Positions 8,349 through 18,128 are shown, counted from the stretch's first letter. The stretch: DNA of 20,784 nt from Euprymna scolopes (GCA_024364805.1 CM044514.1:48405666-48426449), one strand, 5' to 3'. Notes: generated by a model not told the origin, from the sequence alone. Translations and numbers: made by a program.

Positions 8349-9107
8349 TCTATCTCTATTAAATAAAAGTCACTTGTGTGTCTGTGAATTCCTTCCTCAT
8401 AGGTTTCAAAACGGCTGAGTCCATCTTTTGCAAATTTCACACAAAGGTAATTTATCTGTCTGGCAATGTTCTTAGATATGTTTTGTACAGACACTCATCC
8501 GATAAGTATCGAAAATCAAAAAAATCCGATCTTAAAAATAGCTTTTCGTTCATAGATAAAAAGAATAATTTTACAGAGGAATAATATATGTTACACCGGC
8601 AAGGAAGATAATAAAATTTCAGCAAACCATTTCTTTTTTAAAAACAGATTTATTATAAGCTGGTGAAATACCTTAGTGGTAGAGCATTCAACTACAGATC
8701 GAACGACCTCCCTGTTCAAGACCAGGTGTGCCTTACCATTTTATTTTATCTTTTCCTATTAATAAATTCAATTTACGATAAAAGAATAGTACCATTTAAA
8801 ATCGCCGCAAATCATTTGCATATTTTTAAACAAAACATTGATCAAAAGTGACTTTTCCATCGTCAAACACAAATATCAGTTAACGTGATATTGTAAACAA
8901 ACACAAACGGAATTTGATGAACAACATTATCATTATTATTTTTTATTATTTTATTTTTTTGCGAATTAGTCCACGGGTAAATTATTCCTCGTAATATATA
9001 ATAATCAATAAACGACTGATTCTATAATAATCTATACGCAATGTGCATAAATTAAAATATCGTGTTTAAGCGTATTGTACGCATGTCAACGCAGGACTGT
9101 CAGCTAG
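8349..9107 (+). mobile_element. Candidate Helitron-like nonautonomous element, copy A
   Basis: The first ~180 bp (8360-8530) align with 19636-19805. Shared blocks are TGTGTGT-TGT, a C-rich TCATAGG/TTATGGA step, CAAAACGGCT, ATTTCACACAAA, AATGTT, GGTTTTGTA or a near match, and AAAAA-TCCGAT. The proposed start is TC at 8349. The proposed end is CTAG at 9104-9107 followed by T, with a small hairpin (GCGTA-TTG-TACGC, 9070-9082) upstream. TC...hairpin...CTRR|T is the Helitron terminus rule. No replicase is encoded. The 5' flanking base is T rather than the usual A, so the exact boundaries are tentative. Confidence 0.4.
8659..8732 (+). pseudogene. tRNA-Cys-like pseudogene
   Basis: The A-box region reads TTAGTGGTAGAGCATT. 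The anticodon-loop region is CTACAGA, with ACA in the anticodon place (8694-8696). The T-arm region reads CCTGTTCAAGACCAGG, and GTG-GCCT follows. The order and wording closely follow metazoan tRNA-Cys(GCA), so GCA appears changed to ACA. A one-base deletion in the T arm breaks the 5-bp stem, and the acceptor stem (GCTGGTG at the 5' side) does not pair with the 3' end. It is therefore not a working tRNA. It may be the head of a tRNA-derived SINE or a tRNA relic carried inside the surrounding Helitron-like repeat. No SINE tail is recognised. Confidence 0.65.
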
Positions 9108-9685
9108 TTTAAAATAAATATAAAAATGAATCAAGTATTATAACAAATAATAAGTTTTTTTTCATACTCAATATTTTTTTTTAATAATTTAGCAGTGGCG
9201 GAGGTAGGCGCTCTCTTGCGAACCATTCGTTTTTAATTTCCTTTGTGTTTATTTATTTTATTTTTAGGCATTTATTATCATCCCGTCTAGTGTACAATCC
9301 GTATCCTTGTTTCTCATATGTTAAATCATCTGTTTAATCTTTCCCGTCGCCACCTATGTTCAACTTTTGCAGAACTCTATCCATCCTAATGTTAATACCT
9401 GAATGCAATTAACTACATAAACATAACGCTTTTTGTCTCTTTTTCAGTTGGGGATACTGGTGCACCGACTGACCCTGTCACTAAGTACAGTATACATTAA
9501 CATTCAATTGCTATTTGCGCTGGCATTTGACCCGCTTGTAGCCACCATGACATGCTAATTGCGCTAATCCATTTCATAATGCCATTGGCTAGATAACGCG
9601 ACCCGTAAGAGAAATGGGGCAGGTTACGTGGGTAACAGGAGATGGGAGTTATTATTTCCTTGTCTTGCTTAACGATTTTTTCTTC

Positions 9686-9686
<1 letters not shown>
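9108..9686. other. Unassigned DNA
   Basis: AT-rich on the left. A polypyrimidine tract followed by AG near 9430-9448 resembles a splice acceptor, but no supporting exon, donor or coding bias is visible. I see nothing else. Confidence 0.35.
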
Positions 9687-9766
<80 letters not shown>

Positions 9767-9803
9767 AGGTATGGAGACGGGGAGAAGGAGAGATAGAGGG
9801 AGA
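9687..9803. repeat. (GA)n microsatellite with G-rich tail
   Basis: Near-pure (GA)n covers 9687-9761 (about 37 units) and passes into GGGGGGAGG and imperfect GGAGA repeats. Frames across it (poly-ER on plus, poly-SL on minus) are artefacts. Confidence 0.97.
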
Positions 9804-10473
9804 AACCTCACTCTTCATTGTTATACAAAATATCGGATTACCCGCTTAGCACTTCCATTGGTTCAAAAAACTTCAGCTGTTGCCAACTAAATCAATTCCG
9901 ACATCTTCTGATATGTAGAAAATCTCATCTCACCTTGTTGGCTTTAACATTTAAGATAACCTTTAAGGGAGACATTTTAGACTCAACGGTATAAAAGGGT
10001 CATGAAGTAATGAGGATATGATACAGAGGTCAAAATCAAACAGCATCACTAGGGCTTATTATCAGTTGTGATGATATTAACCACGGGTGGAAAGGGGTAT
10101 AAATTACTGAGGGAGCCAAACTGACAAAACTGCACAATTTATCGCATGAAAATGACTGAAAAGGTTGTAGTCGTTCCTATTTCATGGCCTTTCCAGGAGG
10201 GCTAAGTTAGACACAAATCTGTTTTTAATGTGGAGAAAACCAAGCTCCCTAAAAAGGTATATTTAAAAATAAAATTTGCCTCAGTCTAGAGGGATTTCTC
10301 TTTTACTGACCGAAATCAGGAAACATAAAATGTAATATAAGAACAGATGCTACACTTTGTTTTTAGCCAAAAGTTGCGTGTCAAGTCCGTAAGCACTTGA
10401 GTTTTCTTTTCTTTCTTGAAGAGGGACAAGAACATATAAATTGACACACAATCAAAATCCACTCATGGAATTT
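9804..10473. other. Unassigned DNA
   Basis: About 670 bp of complex sequence without a long open frame, recognised element or RNA gene. Confidence 0.4.
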
Positions 10474-11072
10474 TTCTTCATTCATTTTTTTTTTATTCAT
10501 TTTTTTTTATTCCGTTTTCTTCATTTAGCTTTTTACATTCATATTTCATTCATTTGTCTCTTAAGCGTTTTCCCTTAAATGAACGAAAATGAGTGGAAAA
10601 TACAGAATGAAGAAAAAAAATGAACGAAAACAAATGAAAAAATGAATGAAAGAAAAAATGAATTCAAATGAATAAACAAATTAAGAAGAATAAATGAAAA
10701 AAAATGAAGAAAAATGAATGAAAACAAATGAAAAGAAAAGGAATAAAAAATGAAGAAAAATGAATGGAAACAAATAAAGAAAATAAAAGAAAAATAAATG
10801 AAAATGAATTAAAATATTGAATGAAGAAAAATGAATGAAAACAAGTTAAAGAATAATGAATGAAAGAAAAAGAATGTAAATGAATGAAGAAATGAATGAA
10901 AAAATAAACGAAAACTACTGAAAGAAAATGAATTAAAAAACTGAATGACGAAAAATGAATGAAATAAATGAAGGAAAACGTTAATCTTTTCATTCATTTT
11001 TCTTTCGTCCGTTTTCCTTCATTTGTTTTCATTAATTATTCTCTTTTTTTTTTTTTCATTCATCATTAATAA
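10474..11072. repeat. ATTCATT/AATGAAT simple-repeat block that switches strand
   Basis: A T-rich left part (10474-10570, TTCATTCATT units) is followed by an A-rich centre (10575-10983, AAAATGAATGAA-type units). A T-rich right part (10984-11072) follows with the same TTCATT wording as the left. In the centre a longer unit beginning AATGAAGAAAAATGAATG recurs near 10702, 10749 and 10820. Because orientation flips twice, the outer parts can pair with the centre. The poly-F/S/H frames on the minus strand are artefacts. Confidence 0.9.
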
Positions 11073-11520
11073 AGACGAAAACTATAGTTGGTGCAAATCA
11101 ACTTCAGTCTATGCCTTATTTGTCTACCAAGTTCCAGGCCTATTTTTTTTAACAGTCTCTTTTAGCGCTGTTCAATAGTACGTGCACCTGGACACGATGT
11201 GCAGAATTGTCAATAACTGTGGCAATTCTTTCTAGGCACTACCTTGATTTTGATTATACTGACACTTTTTGGTGAAGGAATGGTGTTACAGAGGATAAAA
11301 CCATTTATTTTTTCGTTTCCAGAACTGGCTAAACTACTCGCTATTCTTCCAAATTAGGATTTTTTTTTTAGTTTGACAGAATCGTTCATCATACGCTGGT
11401 TCTTCGTTTTTGGGCCCCTGCTATATATATTTTTATTTTTCTGGGTTAAATAATGCATATTTTATCGAGATAAATTACTAATTAAATATCAGACATAAGT
11501 AATTTAGATATTAATTAAAT
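11073..11520. other. Unassigned DNA upstream of the LINE
   Basis: No coding stretch matching LINE ORF1 and no recognised repeat. The LINE therefore lacks a visible 5' UTR and ORF1, or its 5' region is too diverged to see. Confidence 0.4.
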
Positions 11521-11527
11521 ATTCTCC

Positions 11528-12585
11528 AACATCAGGGGTCTACGTTCTAACCTTCCAGAAGTTGAAACCCAATTACAGGAGACTAAACCAGACCTTTTAT
11601 TTTTAAGTGAAACTGGCATTGGACAGGCTATTTCCCTAGAAGAGTTCGCAATTAAAGGATACTCTAACTTAACTTCTAAATCTGACCGCCAAGATCGCCA
11701 TGGGCATGGAATATGTGCCTTTTTTTTTTTTTTTTTTTTTACATAGGCATCACCACATTATCAAGGCCCAGAGGCCACTCAAGGATAAGGGTTAAAGAGT
11801 GTACAGTAGAAATTGGTCAATATAGTAATCATTAGTAATGAAAATTTGGTAAATTTAATAACTTATATGGAACGGCTCATCAAGAACTTATTTACTTTAG
11901 ACTTGAACACAACCATATTGTAGTCAGCCGGAAAGCAGGAAAACGGAAGACAATTCCACAGGCCTATATTAGGGATAACTTTCCATGTGGTAGGGACATC
12001 TCCAGGGAAGATCCTAACTTACCCTATATGTGCTTCCGGGTTGCATTAGCTCACACTACGGCATTTATATTTACTCTCTATCGCCCCCATAACAGCGGAG
12101 TTACTATCTTTCAAAACATATCTGAGAAAATTGACCAAGTCCTATCTGCTTATCCTTCAGCTAACATTCACGTATGTGGTGACTTCAATGTTCACAACGT
12201 CGAATGGTTGACCCACTCTAACAAGACCGATGATGAGGGGAGGTTCTGTCATGATTTCTCCATTGCCTATGACCTCACTCAGATTGTTCAGGAACCCACC
12301 CGTGTGACCGACAATGACAGCCAGTATGCGAGTCTACTAGACCTTTTTCTCACAACTTGCCCTGAACTATGTTCAGTTTCTGTTCTGTCGCCTCTTGGAT
12401 CTTCCGACCACTCTGTTGTATCAATTAAGATAAAAATGAAATGTAATAAGTTCTCAGACGTACCTCTCCATCGTACAGTATATCGATACACTAAGGCTGA
12501 TTGGGATAGCTTCCGTACATTTATATCTGATCTATCTCTGCATTCCATGTTTAAAAAGGATGTGTCCTCTATAGTATTAACCTGA
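11528..12585 (+). pseudogene. LINE AP-endonuclease domain, split by an insertion
   Basis: This is the endonuclease that nicks the target for target-primed reverse transcription. The N-terminal part (11528-11719) reads NIRGLRSNLPEVETQL then PDLLFLSETG, giving the conserved Asn and catalytic Glu. It stops at GHGICA. The rest resumes in a different frame at 11965 with YIRDNFPCGRD and carries FTLYRP, VCGDFNVHNVEW (Asp/Asn motif), LLDLFLTT and LGSSDHSVVSIK (the Asp-His catalytic pair). Without the 245-bp insertion the two halves read continuously. The second half ends in a stop at 12583-12585, because of a frameshift relative to the downstream RT frame. Confidence 0.88.
11720..11964 (-). mobile_element. 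Nested antisense 3'-end copy of the same LINE family
   Basis: A poly(T) run (11720-11740) is followed by the reverse complement of the host element's own 3' end. Positions 11741-11962 align with 14722-14501, and by eye I count 6 differences in 222 bases. It is thus a 5'-truncated LINE copy of about 220 bp plus poly(A), inserted in the opposite orientation into the endonuclease coding region. It contains the last ~33 codons of ORF2 and the whole 3' UTR. GCC occurs on both sides (11717-11719, 11962-11964), compatible with a 3-bp duplication or microhomology. Confidence 0.93.
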
Positions 12586-12590
12586 CGGAA

Positions 12591-14600
12591 GTGTTAATTG
12601 TAGGTATTGACCATTTCATATCCTCGAAAAAGTTTCAGCAAAAACCTAACAGCCAGCCATGGTTCTCTCCAGAATGTGCTGCTGCCATTGCGCACAGAAA
12701 TCACTTTTTCCACTGTTTCCAACGTAATAGATGTATGAAAATTAAAGCCGCTTTCAGGACTGCCAGCAACCATTGTAAGAAAGTAATAAAGAATTCAAGA
12801 GAGTTGTATGCTCAATCTGTTAAGTCCAAAGTAGCTGAACAGCGGCTTGGTTCCCACCAGTTTTGGCAAATAGCAAACAGAATCCTGAACAGAAGCGTGT
12901 GCTCCATCCCAACTATTATCAATGGACCTGAGATAATCTCGTCAGCATCAGACAAAGCCAAACTCTTTGTCAAGAACTTTGCAGCTAATTCTACCCTTTG
13001 CGATCAAGGCCGCCAACCCCCAATATTTCCTCCTGTATCAGAAAACACGCTATGTGATATACGTATATCTGTACGTGATGTTGCCAAGCTAATCAAAAAC
13101 CTTGATTCCAGTAAAGCAACTGGCCCTGATGGTATTCCAATTATAGTACTCAAAAAACTTCAACCTGAACTAGCGCCCATACTTACAAAACTGTTTAAAC
13201 GTTGTCTTAAGGAGAATAGTTTCCCATCTCCCTGGAAAATTTCATCAGTATGCCCTGTATTTAAGAATTCAGGTGATCGCTCATCCCCCTCTCAGTACAG
13301 GCCAATAAGTCTCCTGTGCGTCATGAGTAAGTTGCTGGAATCTGTGTTAAATACAGAAGTAATCAACCATCTCAACAAAAATAACCTTCTTAGTGACACT
13401 CAATATGGTTTCCGTTCTGCTAGATCTACAGCAGATGTGCTTACAGTTATATCTCATAGGATTAGCAAATCTCTCGATGGAGGCAACCTTTCTAGGGCAA
13501 TTGCTCTTGACATATCTAAGGCCTTTGATAGGGTATGGCATAAAGGTTTACTTCATAAAATCTCTAGCTATGGTATAGCTGGAAATGTCTTCTCAATTAT
13601 TAAATCATTTCTTTCTGATAGGTTCATAAGAGTAGTAGTTGAGGGGCAAAAATCAGAAGCTCACGGTATTAATGCCGGTGTCCCTCAGGGGTCCATCCTG
13701 GGCCTAACTCTTTTCCTGATCTACATTAATGATCTTCCAAATCACATCCTTACATCATTTGTAGACATTTTTGCTGACGACACTACCATTTATGGTAGCA
13801 CATCTAAGACAGTAAACGACCAAGTTCTCTTCAATTCTCTCTCCTCTGATCTTGAGCATGTAGTACAATGGTGTAAGGAGTGGCTGGTTACTTTTAATGC
13901 ATCTAAAACCAAGCTTCTCTCTTTACATCATCAACATTCTGATCCACATCTGGCATCAATTGAAATGAATGGCTCTCGTCTTCAGGAGGCCTCTAGTTTT
14001 GACAAGCTTCTTGGCTTAACCATTACTCCTGATCTTAAATGGAACACATACATCAAATCTGTTGCCAAGGCCGCTGGAAAAATGGTGGGATCTTTCTATC
14101 GATCCGGTAGATATCTCACTGATGCTATTCTCTATCTATATAAGAGCCAGGTACGTCCAAGGATGGAATACTGTTGCCACATCTGGGCAGGAGCTGCTAG
14201 AAAGGACTTGTCCTGCCTTGATAGAGTTCAAAATAGACTTCGTAGCCTCGTTGGAGATGTCCTTTTCTCTTCCTTGCAACCTCTATCTCACAGAAGAAAT
14301 GTTGCGAGTTTGTCTCTGATGTATCGTTATTTTCATGGAAAGTGTTCGACTGAGCTTCAATCTATGGTCCTCCCTCGCCAAACTTTCACAAGAAACACTC
14401 GTCTAGCTGTAAACACTATCAATAATTCCCCCCACTCTTTATCTGTGCCTAAACCTAAACGTAGATTCCATGAACAAAGCTTCTTTCTTAGAACTGCACG
14501 CCTGTGGAATTGTCTTCCGTTTTCCTGCTTTCCGGCTGACTACAATATGGTTGTCTTCAAGTCTAATGTAAATAAGTTCTTGATGAGCCGTTCCATATAA
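12591..14600 (+). CDS. LINE reverse transcriptase and C-terminal region (ORF2 3' part)
   Basis: An uninterrupted frame of 670 codons with no internal stop. The N-terminal linker contains QPWFSPECAAAIAHRNHFF. RT motifs follow: KATGPDGIP, YRPISLL, YGFRSARSTADVL, motif A IALDISKAFDRVWH (Asp 307), motif B NAGVPQGSILGLTLFL, and motif C FADDTTIYG (Asp 396-397). The thumb-like region has LVTFNASKTKLLSL and LLGLTITPDLKWN. The C-terminal part has VRPRMEYCCHIWAG and SHRRNVASLSLMYRY, and ends LWNCLPFSCFP...KFLMSRSI. The catalytic aspartates are intact. GLT replaces the commoner GPT in motif B. The first codon is GTG and lies inside the true ORF: the natural protein starts upstream in the endonuclease, in another frame. 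It acts in cis on its own RNA in target-primed reverse transcription. Confidence 0.93.
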   Translation: MLIVGIDHFISSKKFQQKPNSQPWFSPECAAAIAHRNHFFHCFQRNRCMKIKAAFRTASNHCKKVIKNSRELYAQSVKSKVAEQRLGSHQFWQIANRILNRSVCSIPTIINGPEIISSASDKAKLFVKNFAANSTLCDQGRQPPIFPPVSENTLCDIRISVRDVAKLIKNLDSSKATGPDGIPIIVLKKLQPELAPILTKLFKRCLKENSFPSPWKISSVCPVFKNSGDRSSPSQYRPISLLCVMSKLLESVLNTEVINHLNKNNLLSDTQYGFRSARSTADVLTVISHRISKSLDGGNLSRAIALDISKAFDRVWHKGLLHKISSYGIAGNVFSIIKSFLSDRFIRVVVEGQKSEAHGINAGVPQGSILGLTLFLIYINDLPNHILTSFVDIFADDTTIYGSTSKTVNDQVLFNSLSSDLEHVVQWCKEWLVTFNASKTKLLSLHHQHSDPHLASIEMNGSRLQEASSFDKLLGLTITPDLKWNTYIKSVAKAAGKMVGSFYRSGRYLTDAILYLYKSQVRPRMEYCCHIWAGAARKDLSCLDRVQNRLRSLVGDVLFSSLQPLSHRRNVASLSLMYRYFHGKCSTELQSMVLPRQTFTRNTRLAVNTINNSPHSLSVPKPKRRFHEQSFFLRTARLWNCLPFSCFPADYNMVVFKSNVNKFLMSRSI

Positions 14601-14733
14601 GTTATCAAATTTACCAAATTTTCATTACTAATGATTACTATATTGTCCAATTTCTACTGTACACTCTTTAACCCTTATCCTTGAGTTGCCTCTGGGCCTT
14701 GATAATGTCGTGATGCCTATGTAAAAAAAAAAA
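14601..14733 (+). other. LINE 3' UTR and poly(A) tail
   Basis: After the stop at 14598-14600 comes about 122 bp of noncoding sequence ending TGATGCCTATGT and then A11. The same sequence is present antisense at 11741-11864, which confirms it as the true 3' end of the family. No AATAAA is visible just upstream of the A run. Confidence 0.85.
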
Positions 14734-15502
14734 TACTTACGACAACCGTAAACTAATTTCGTCTGGAAGTATTTTGAGGTCAATCCCAAGAGTAAAATCA
14801 CCTGTTTGCAAGTTATGTCAAACCATCATATCTAGGGATGGCAAATCAGCAATAACTGTTACAACGGTTAATAGAAAAGTTCATTTAAAAGAAGCAAAAG
14901 TTGCAAATAAGAAAAGAAAAAACAATGAATGTTCAGGGATAGACATTCTAGGAACAAGTAGTAGCAACTGCAAGCTTCCAGCGAAACACTAAACTACGAC
15001 AGAATAAATATCGGCCAAGAAAAACAGTTGGGATATTCATGACCACAGGCCACAAGAGATCCATTATCTGATAGGAGAAATGATTGCTGTTGATATTAAA
15101 CCATATTCTGTAACACCTGCTATTGGATTAAATAGGCATATTGCAAAACTTTGTCCAAATGACAACATTCCATCAAAAAATGCTTCATCAAAAAATAATT
15201 TCAGAATGTCTTTACAAAAGTAAAACAAAAATTCGTATCTTGATGAAATTATCAGTATTTCTTTGGCTACGGACATTTGGAAAGCTACTACGAATAATGT
15301 TCCCCTTCTGAGTTTAAAAGGTCATTGGCTTTCAAATGACTTTGAACAGTGCACAGCTGTGCTTAGAGTTGCTCTGTTCCCTGATACACGCATAGGTTAA
15401 AGAATAAGTGAAGAATTACACAATGTTCTGCATAAAACCTTTAATAAGGTTTTCTTAGTCTTGCGGTATTCTGGAGCAAATATAGTTGCTGTTGTTAGGG
15501 AA

Positions 15503-17370
15503 TTTTTTTATTGCATTTTCACCCCAAACAAGGCACAGTGCCACTTTGATGTAGGGGGTTACTATCTGGGATACGATTGTACGGATATTATGTAGGGAGT
15601 TGAACTGTTTACATTACACTTGAACTTCTGTGTGACAGTACAGTTAAGGAATCAGGAACCTGGAAGGGAATTCACAAGTCTAGAAGTTTGGGGGAAGAAA
15701 CTGTTAGAGTAGAAGGCTTTCTGGCATCTAGGGATCTATCCTGTGTAGGGATGGGATTTTGCTGCTTGTCGGGTTTGTCGGGGGTATTTACGCCGAAGGG
15801 GTACAAGGGCTTGTAATTTGTCGGAGCATATCCATTAAAATACTTGTGAAACAGGCAATGGGATGCAACATTTCGTCGATGGGACAGTGACTGAAGCCTA
15901 GCTGACAGTTCTGGACCTACTAGGTTGGCGACTCTCCTTTGAACCTTGTCCAGGAGTGAGAGATTAGTAGCATATGCATCAGCCCAAATGTGACAACCAT
16001 ACTCCATACATGGAGGGCGAATGGTGACGTTGTAGATGGACAGGATACTTTCAGGCGTAAGTAACTTTCTAGCGCAGTAGAAAGGGCCCACCTTCCTCGC
16101 AGTAGCCGCGGCAATGCCCTCAATGTATCTCATGTTCCAACTCACGTTCCATGTGAACGTTAAACCGAGGAGTTTGAATGAAGTACTTTCAGGTAATGTA
16201 TCATTAGCCATACCTATTTGTGGTTGAGAAGATTTCTTGTAATTATCAAGGGAAAGAAGCTTAGTCTTGGCAGCATTGAACGTTACCATCCATTTTTGAC
16301 CGCATTCAACTACAAACTGGGGGTCTTCCTCTAAGGTTTTCACTATTGCCTTAGATATAGTGGTGTCATCAGTAAATATACCCATCTCAGAAACAGTTTT
16401 ATCAGACAGGTGATTAATAAATTACAGGAATAATAATGGTCAAACGATCGATCCCTGAGGTACACCTGCATTTATATCATATTGTTTACGTTCATTTAAG
16501 AAGGATTTTATTAAGTTAATATTTGTCCAGTAATATGGTATGACCTGATTTTTCAGAGAAGACCCTTGTGCCATACTCTGTCAAAAGCCTTATATATATC
16601 TAGAGCTACTGCCCTACCTTCCTCTGTTTTATCCACTACATGGTAAATCCATTCAGAGAGTACAGTTAGCATATCTGCAGTATGGACAGGCTTGCCTGAA
16701 TCCATATTGTTGGTCAGACAGAAGTTTTGCAACAGTAAGGTGGTGGATGCTTGATTACTTATGGACTCAAGTATTTTGGCGAAGAGAGGGGTGAGGCTAA
16801 TGGGATAATAATTTAAAGGGTCAGTTCTTTCGCCAGAATTCTTATAAACTGGTACTACAGAAACAGTTTTCCAGCAGTCAGGAAAGCAAGATTCGTTAAG
16901 GCATTTATTGACAAGTTTGGAGAGAATTGCAGCAACTTCAGCGGAGCATTTTTTTAATAGTATAGCCGGAATGAGATCAGGTCCACATGCTTTTGAAATT
17001 TTTTTATGATATCATGCACTTGAGAAGGGGTGATTTTCAGGTCATTTAATGTGGTTTCTGTCTGCAAAGGAAAATCAGTGAGAGCATCGTCTACTGGGTC
17101 CAATGCAGAGTTTGAGGAAAACCAACTGGCAAGCATGTTAGCTTTCACTGTTGCCGTGCAAACAACCTCATGATTGTTGGATCGTGGGGGAATTGTTCAT
17201 TGCCCATTATTTACTACACTTGTAAATCTTCTGGAAATCACGAGTTCCTAATTTCTGTGCATAGATGCACTATCATGCTTCATACATACATTGCAATCGT
17301 CAATAAATGACTCAGTATTTTTCCAACATGCTGTGAAGACAATCATTACGACTAACAGAAATATAGTCCC
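15503..17370 (-). mobile_element. Second jockey-like LINE, 5'-truncated, inside the hAT
   Basis: On the minus strand it runs from the linker region (SRNDC, near 17350; KLGTRDFQKIYK, near 17240; SNNHEVVCTATVKANMLASW) through the RT. RT parts are PVYKNSGERTDP-N, motif A AVALDIYKAFDRVWHKGL (about 16620-16567), motif B NAGVPQGSIV (about 16473-16444) and motif C GIFTDDTTI (about 16382-16355; FADD has become FTDD). The C-terminal region (WMVTFNAAKTKLLSL, FKLLGLTFTWN, MEYGCHIWADA, SHRRNVASHCLFHKYF) is open for 237 codons (16385-15672). The 3' end has GCACTGTGCCTTGTTTGGGG and GCAATAAAAAAATT at 15514-15501, an AATAAA signal merging with the A tail. Several frame breaks make it inactive. It is clearly more diverged than the plus-strand LINE and differs in its 3' end. 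Confidence 0.9.
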
Positions 17371-18128
17371 CCACTTTAATTGCTCACCATTTGTAATTAG
17401 CAAATTAACTGAAATGCAGAATCAACTTAATTTGTTAAAAAGTATACGATTCTTACCTTAACAATTTACCAATGGGGACTCGTTTAAAGAATTGTCCAAT
17501 TATTTAATCCATTTGAAGAAATCACTAAAGAAGAAAGTTACTGAACTTTAACCATATCAATGATAATATCTACAATTTTAACTCTGAGGTTATTTTTGTA
17601 AAAGCTGTCGAATCTATATCTGATATTTTTGTTTTACTTTAGTGGAATCCTTCTTTCCACAGCTGAACCATTCAATGAATCAATAGAAACAAGATTTTTA
17701 TCCTGCTTTAATGATAAAAAATTGTATGTGTATACTTTCCTAGATTCAAGATTCAGATTTAAATTAAAAAAAAATTACATAGAAAACATCATTAAAAATT
17801 GGATTCTACCTCTACTTTGTACTGATGATAATGAAATAAAACCATGATACATTTCTCCAAGCTCTGCTGAGAGTCAAGAAGATCAGTATGAATGTAAAAC
17901 TCTATCTCTTTCAAACCTGTTTGATGAATTAGCTTCAAATAAGCCTACAGTAATAAATCTAAATTTAGACCAGGTAGAAGCTGGCTTAAAACTGGAGGCT
18001 ATAACCGTAAGTACAACAGAAATACAAGAAGTAGTCTAAACTCCAAAGGAACAAATCCCTTATTCATAAATGCTAAAAAAAATTGATAATTATGTACCAC
18101 TACTCGCAAGAGGTGATGACCAATTTCA

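Larger units (their letters stand above)
11521..14733 (+). mobile_element. Jockey-like non-LTR retrotransposon (LINE), 5'-truncated but young
   Basis: It encodes, in order, an APE-type endonuclease, a reverse transcriptase and a C-terminal region, then a ~120-bp 3' UTR and poly(A) (14723-14733). It is the best-preserved element in the window. Coding sequence is broken only by a nested antisense insertion (11720-11964) and one frameshift near 12550-12580. Recognisable sequence begins a few residues before the endonuclease motif NIRGL at 11528, so ORF1 and the 5' UTR are missing. The poly(A) abuts the 5' remnant of a hAT transposon at 14750, suggesting insertion in or beside it. No clear target-site duplication was found. 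The assignment to the jockey group rests on domain order and RT/C-terminal wording; the exact clade is not certain. Confidence 0.92.

Noticed and set aside
9420-9500. Possible exon with splice acceptor
   Set aside because: The polypyrimidine-AG is suggestive, but there is no convincing donor, coding bias or neighbouring exon.
10664-10997. Phe/Ser/His-rich minus-strand frames
   Set aside because: Artefacts of the AATGAAT simple repeat.
12288-12548. Minus-strand frame of 86 codons inside the LINE
   Set aside because: Shadow of the endonuclease coding sequence on the plus strand.
15064-15276. Minus-strand frame of 70 codons
   Set aside because: Shadow of hAT transposase sequence; the plus strand carries the family motifs.
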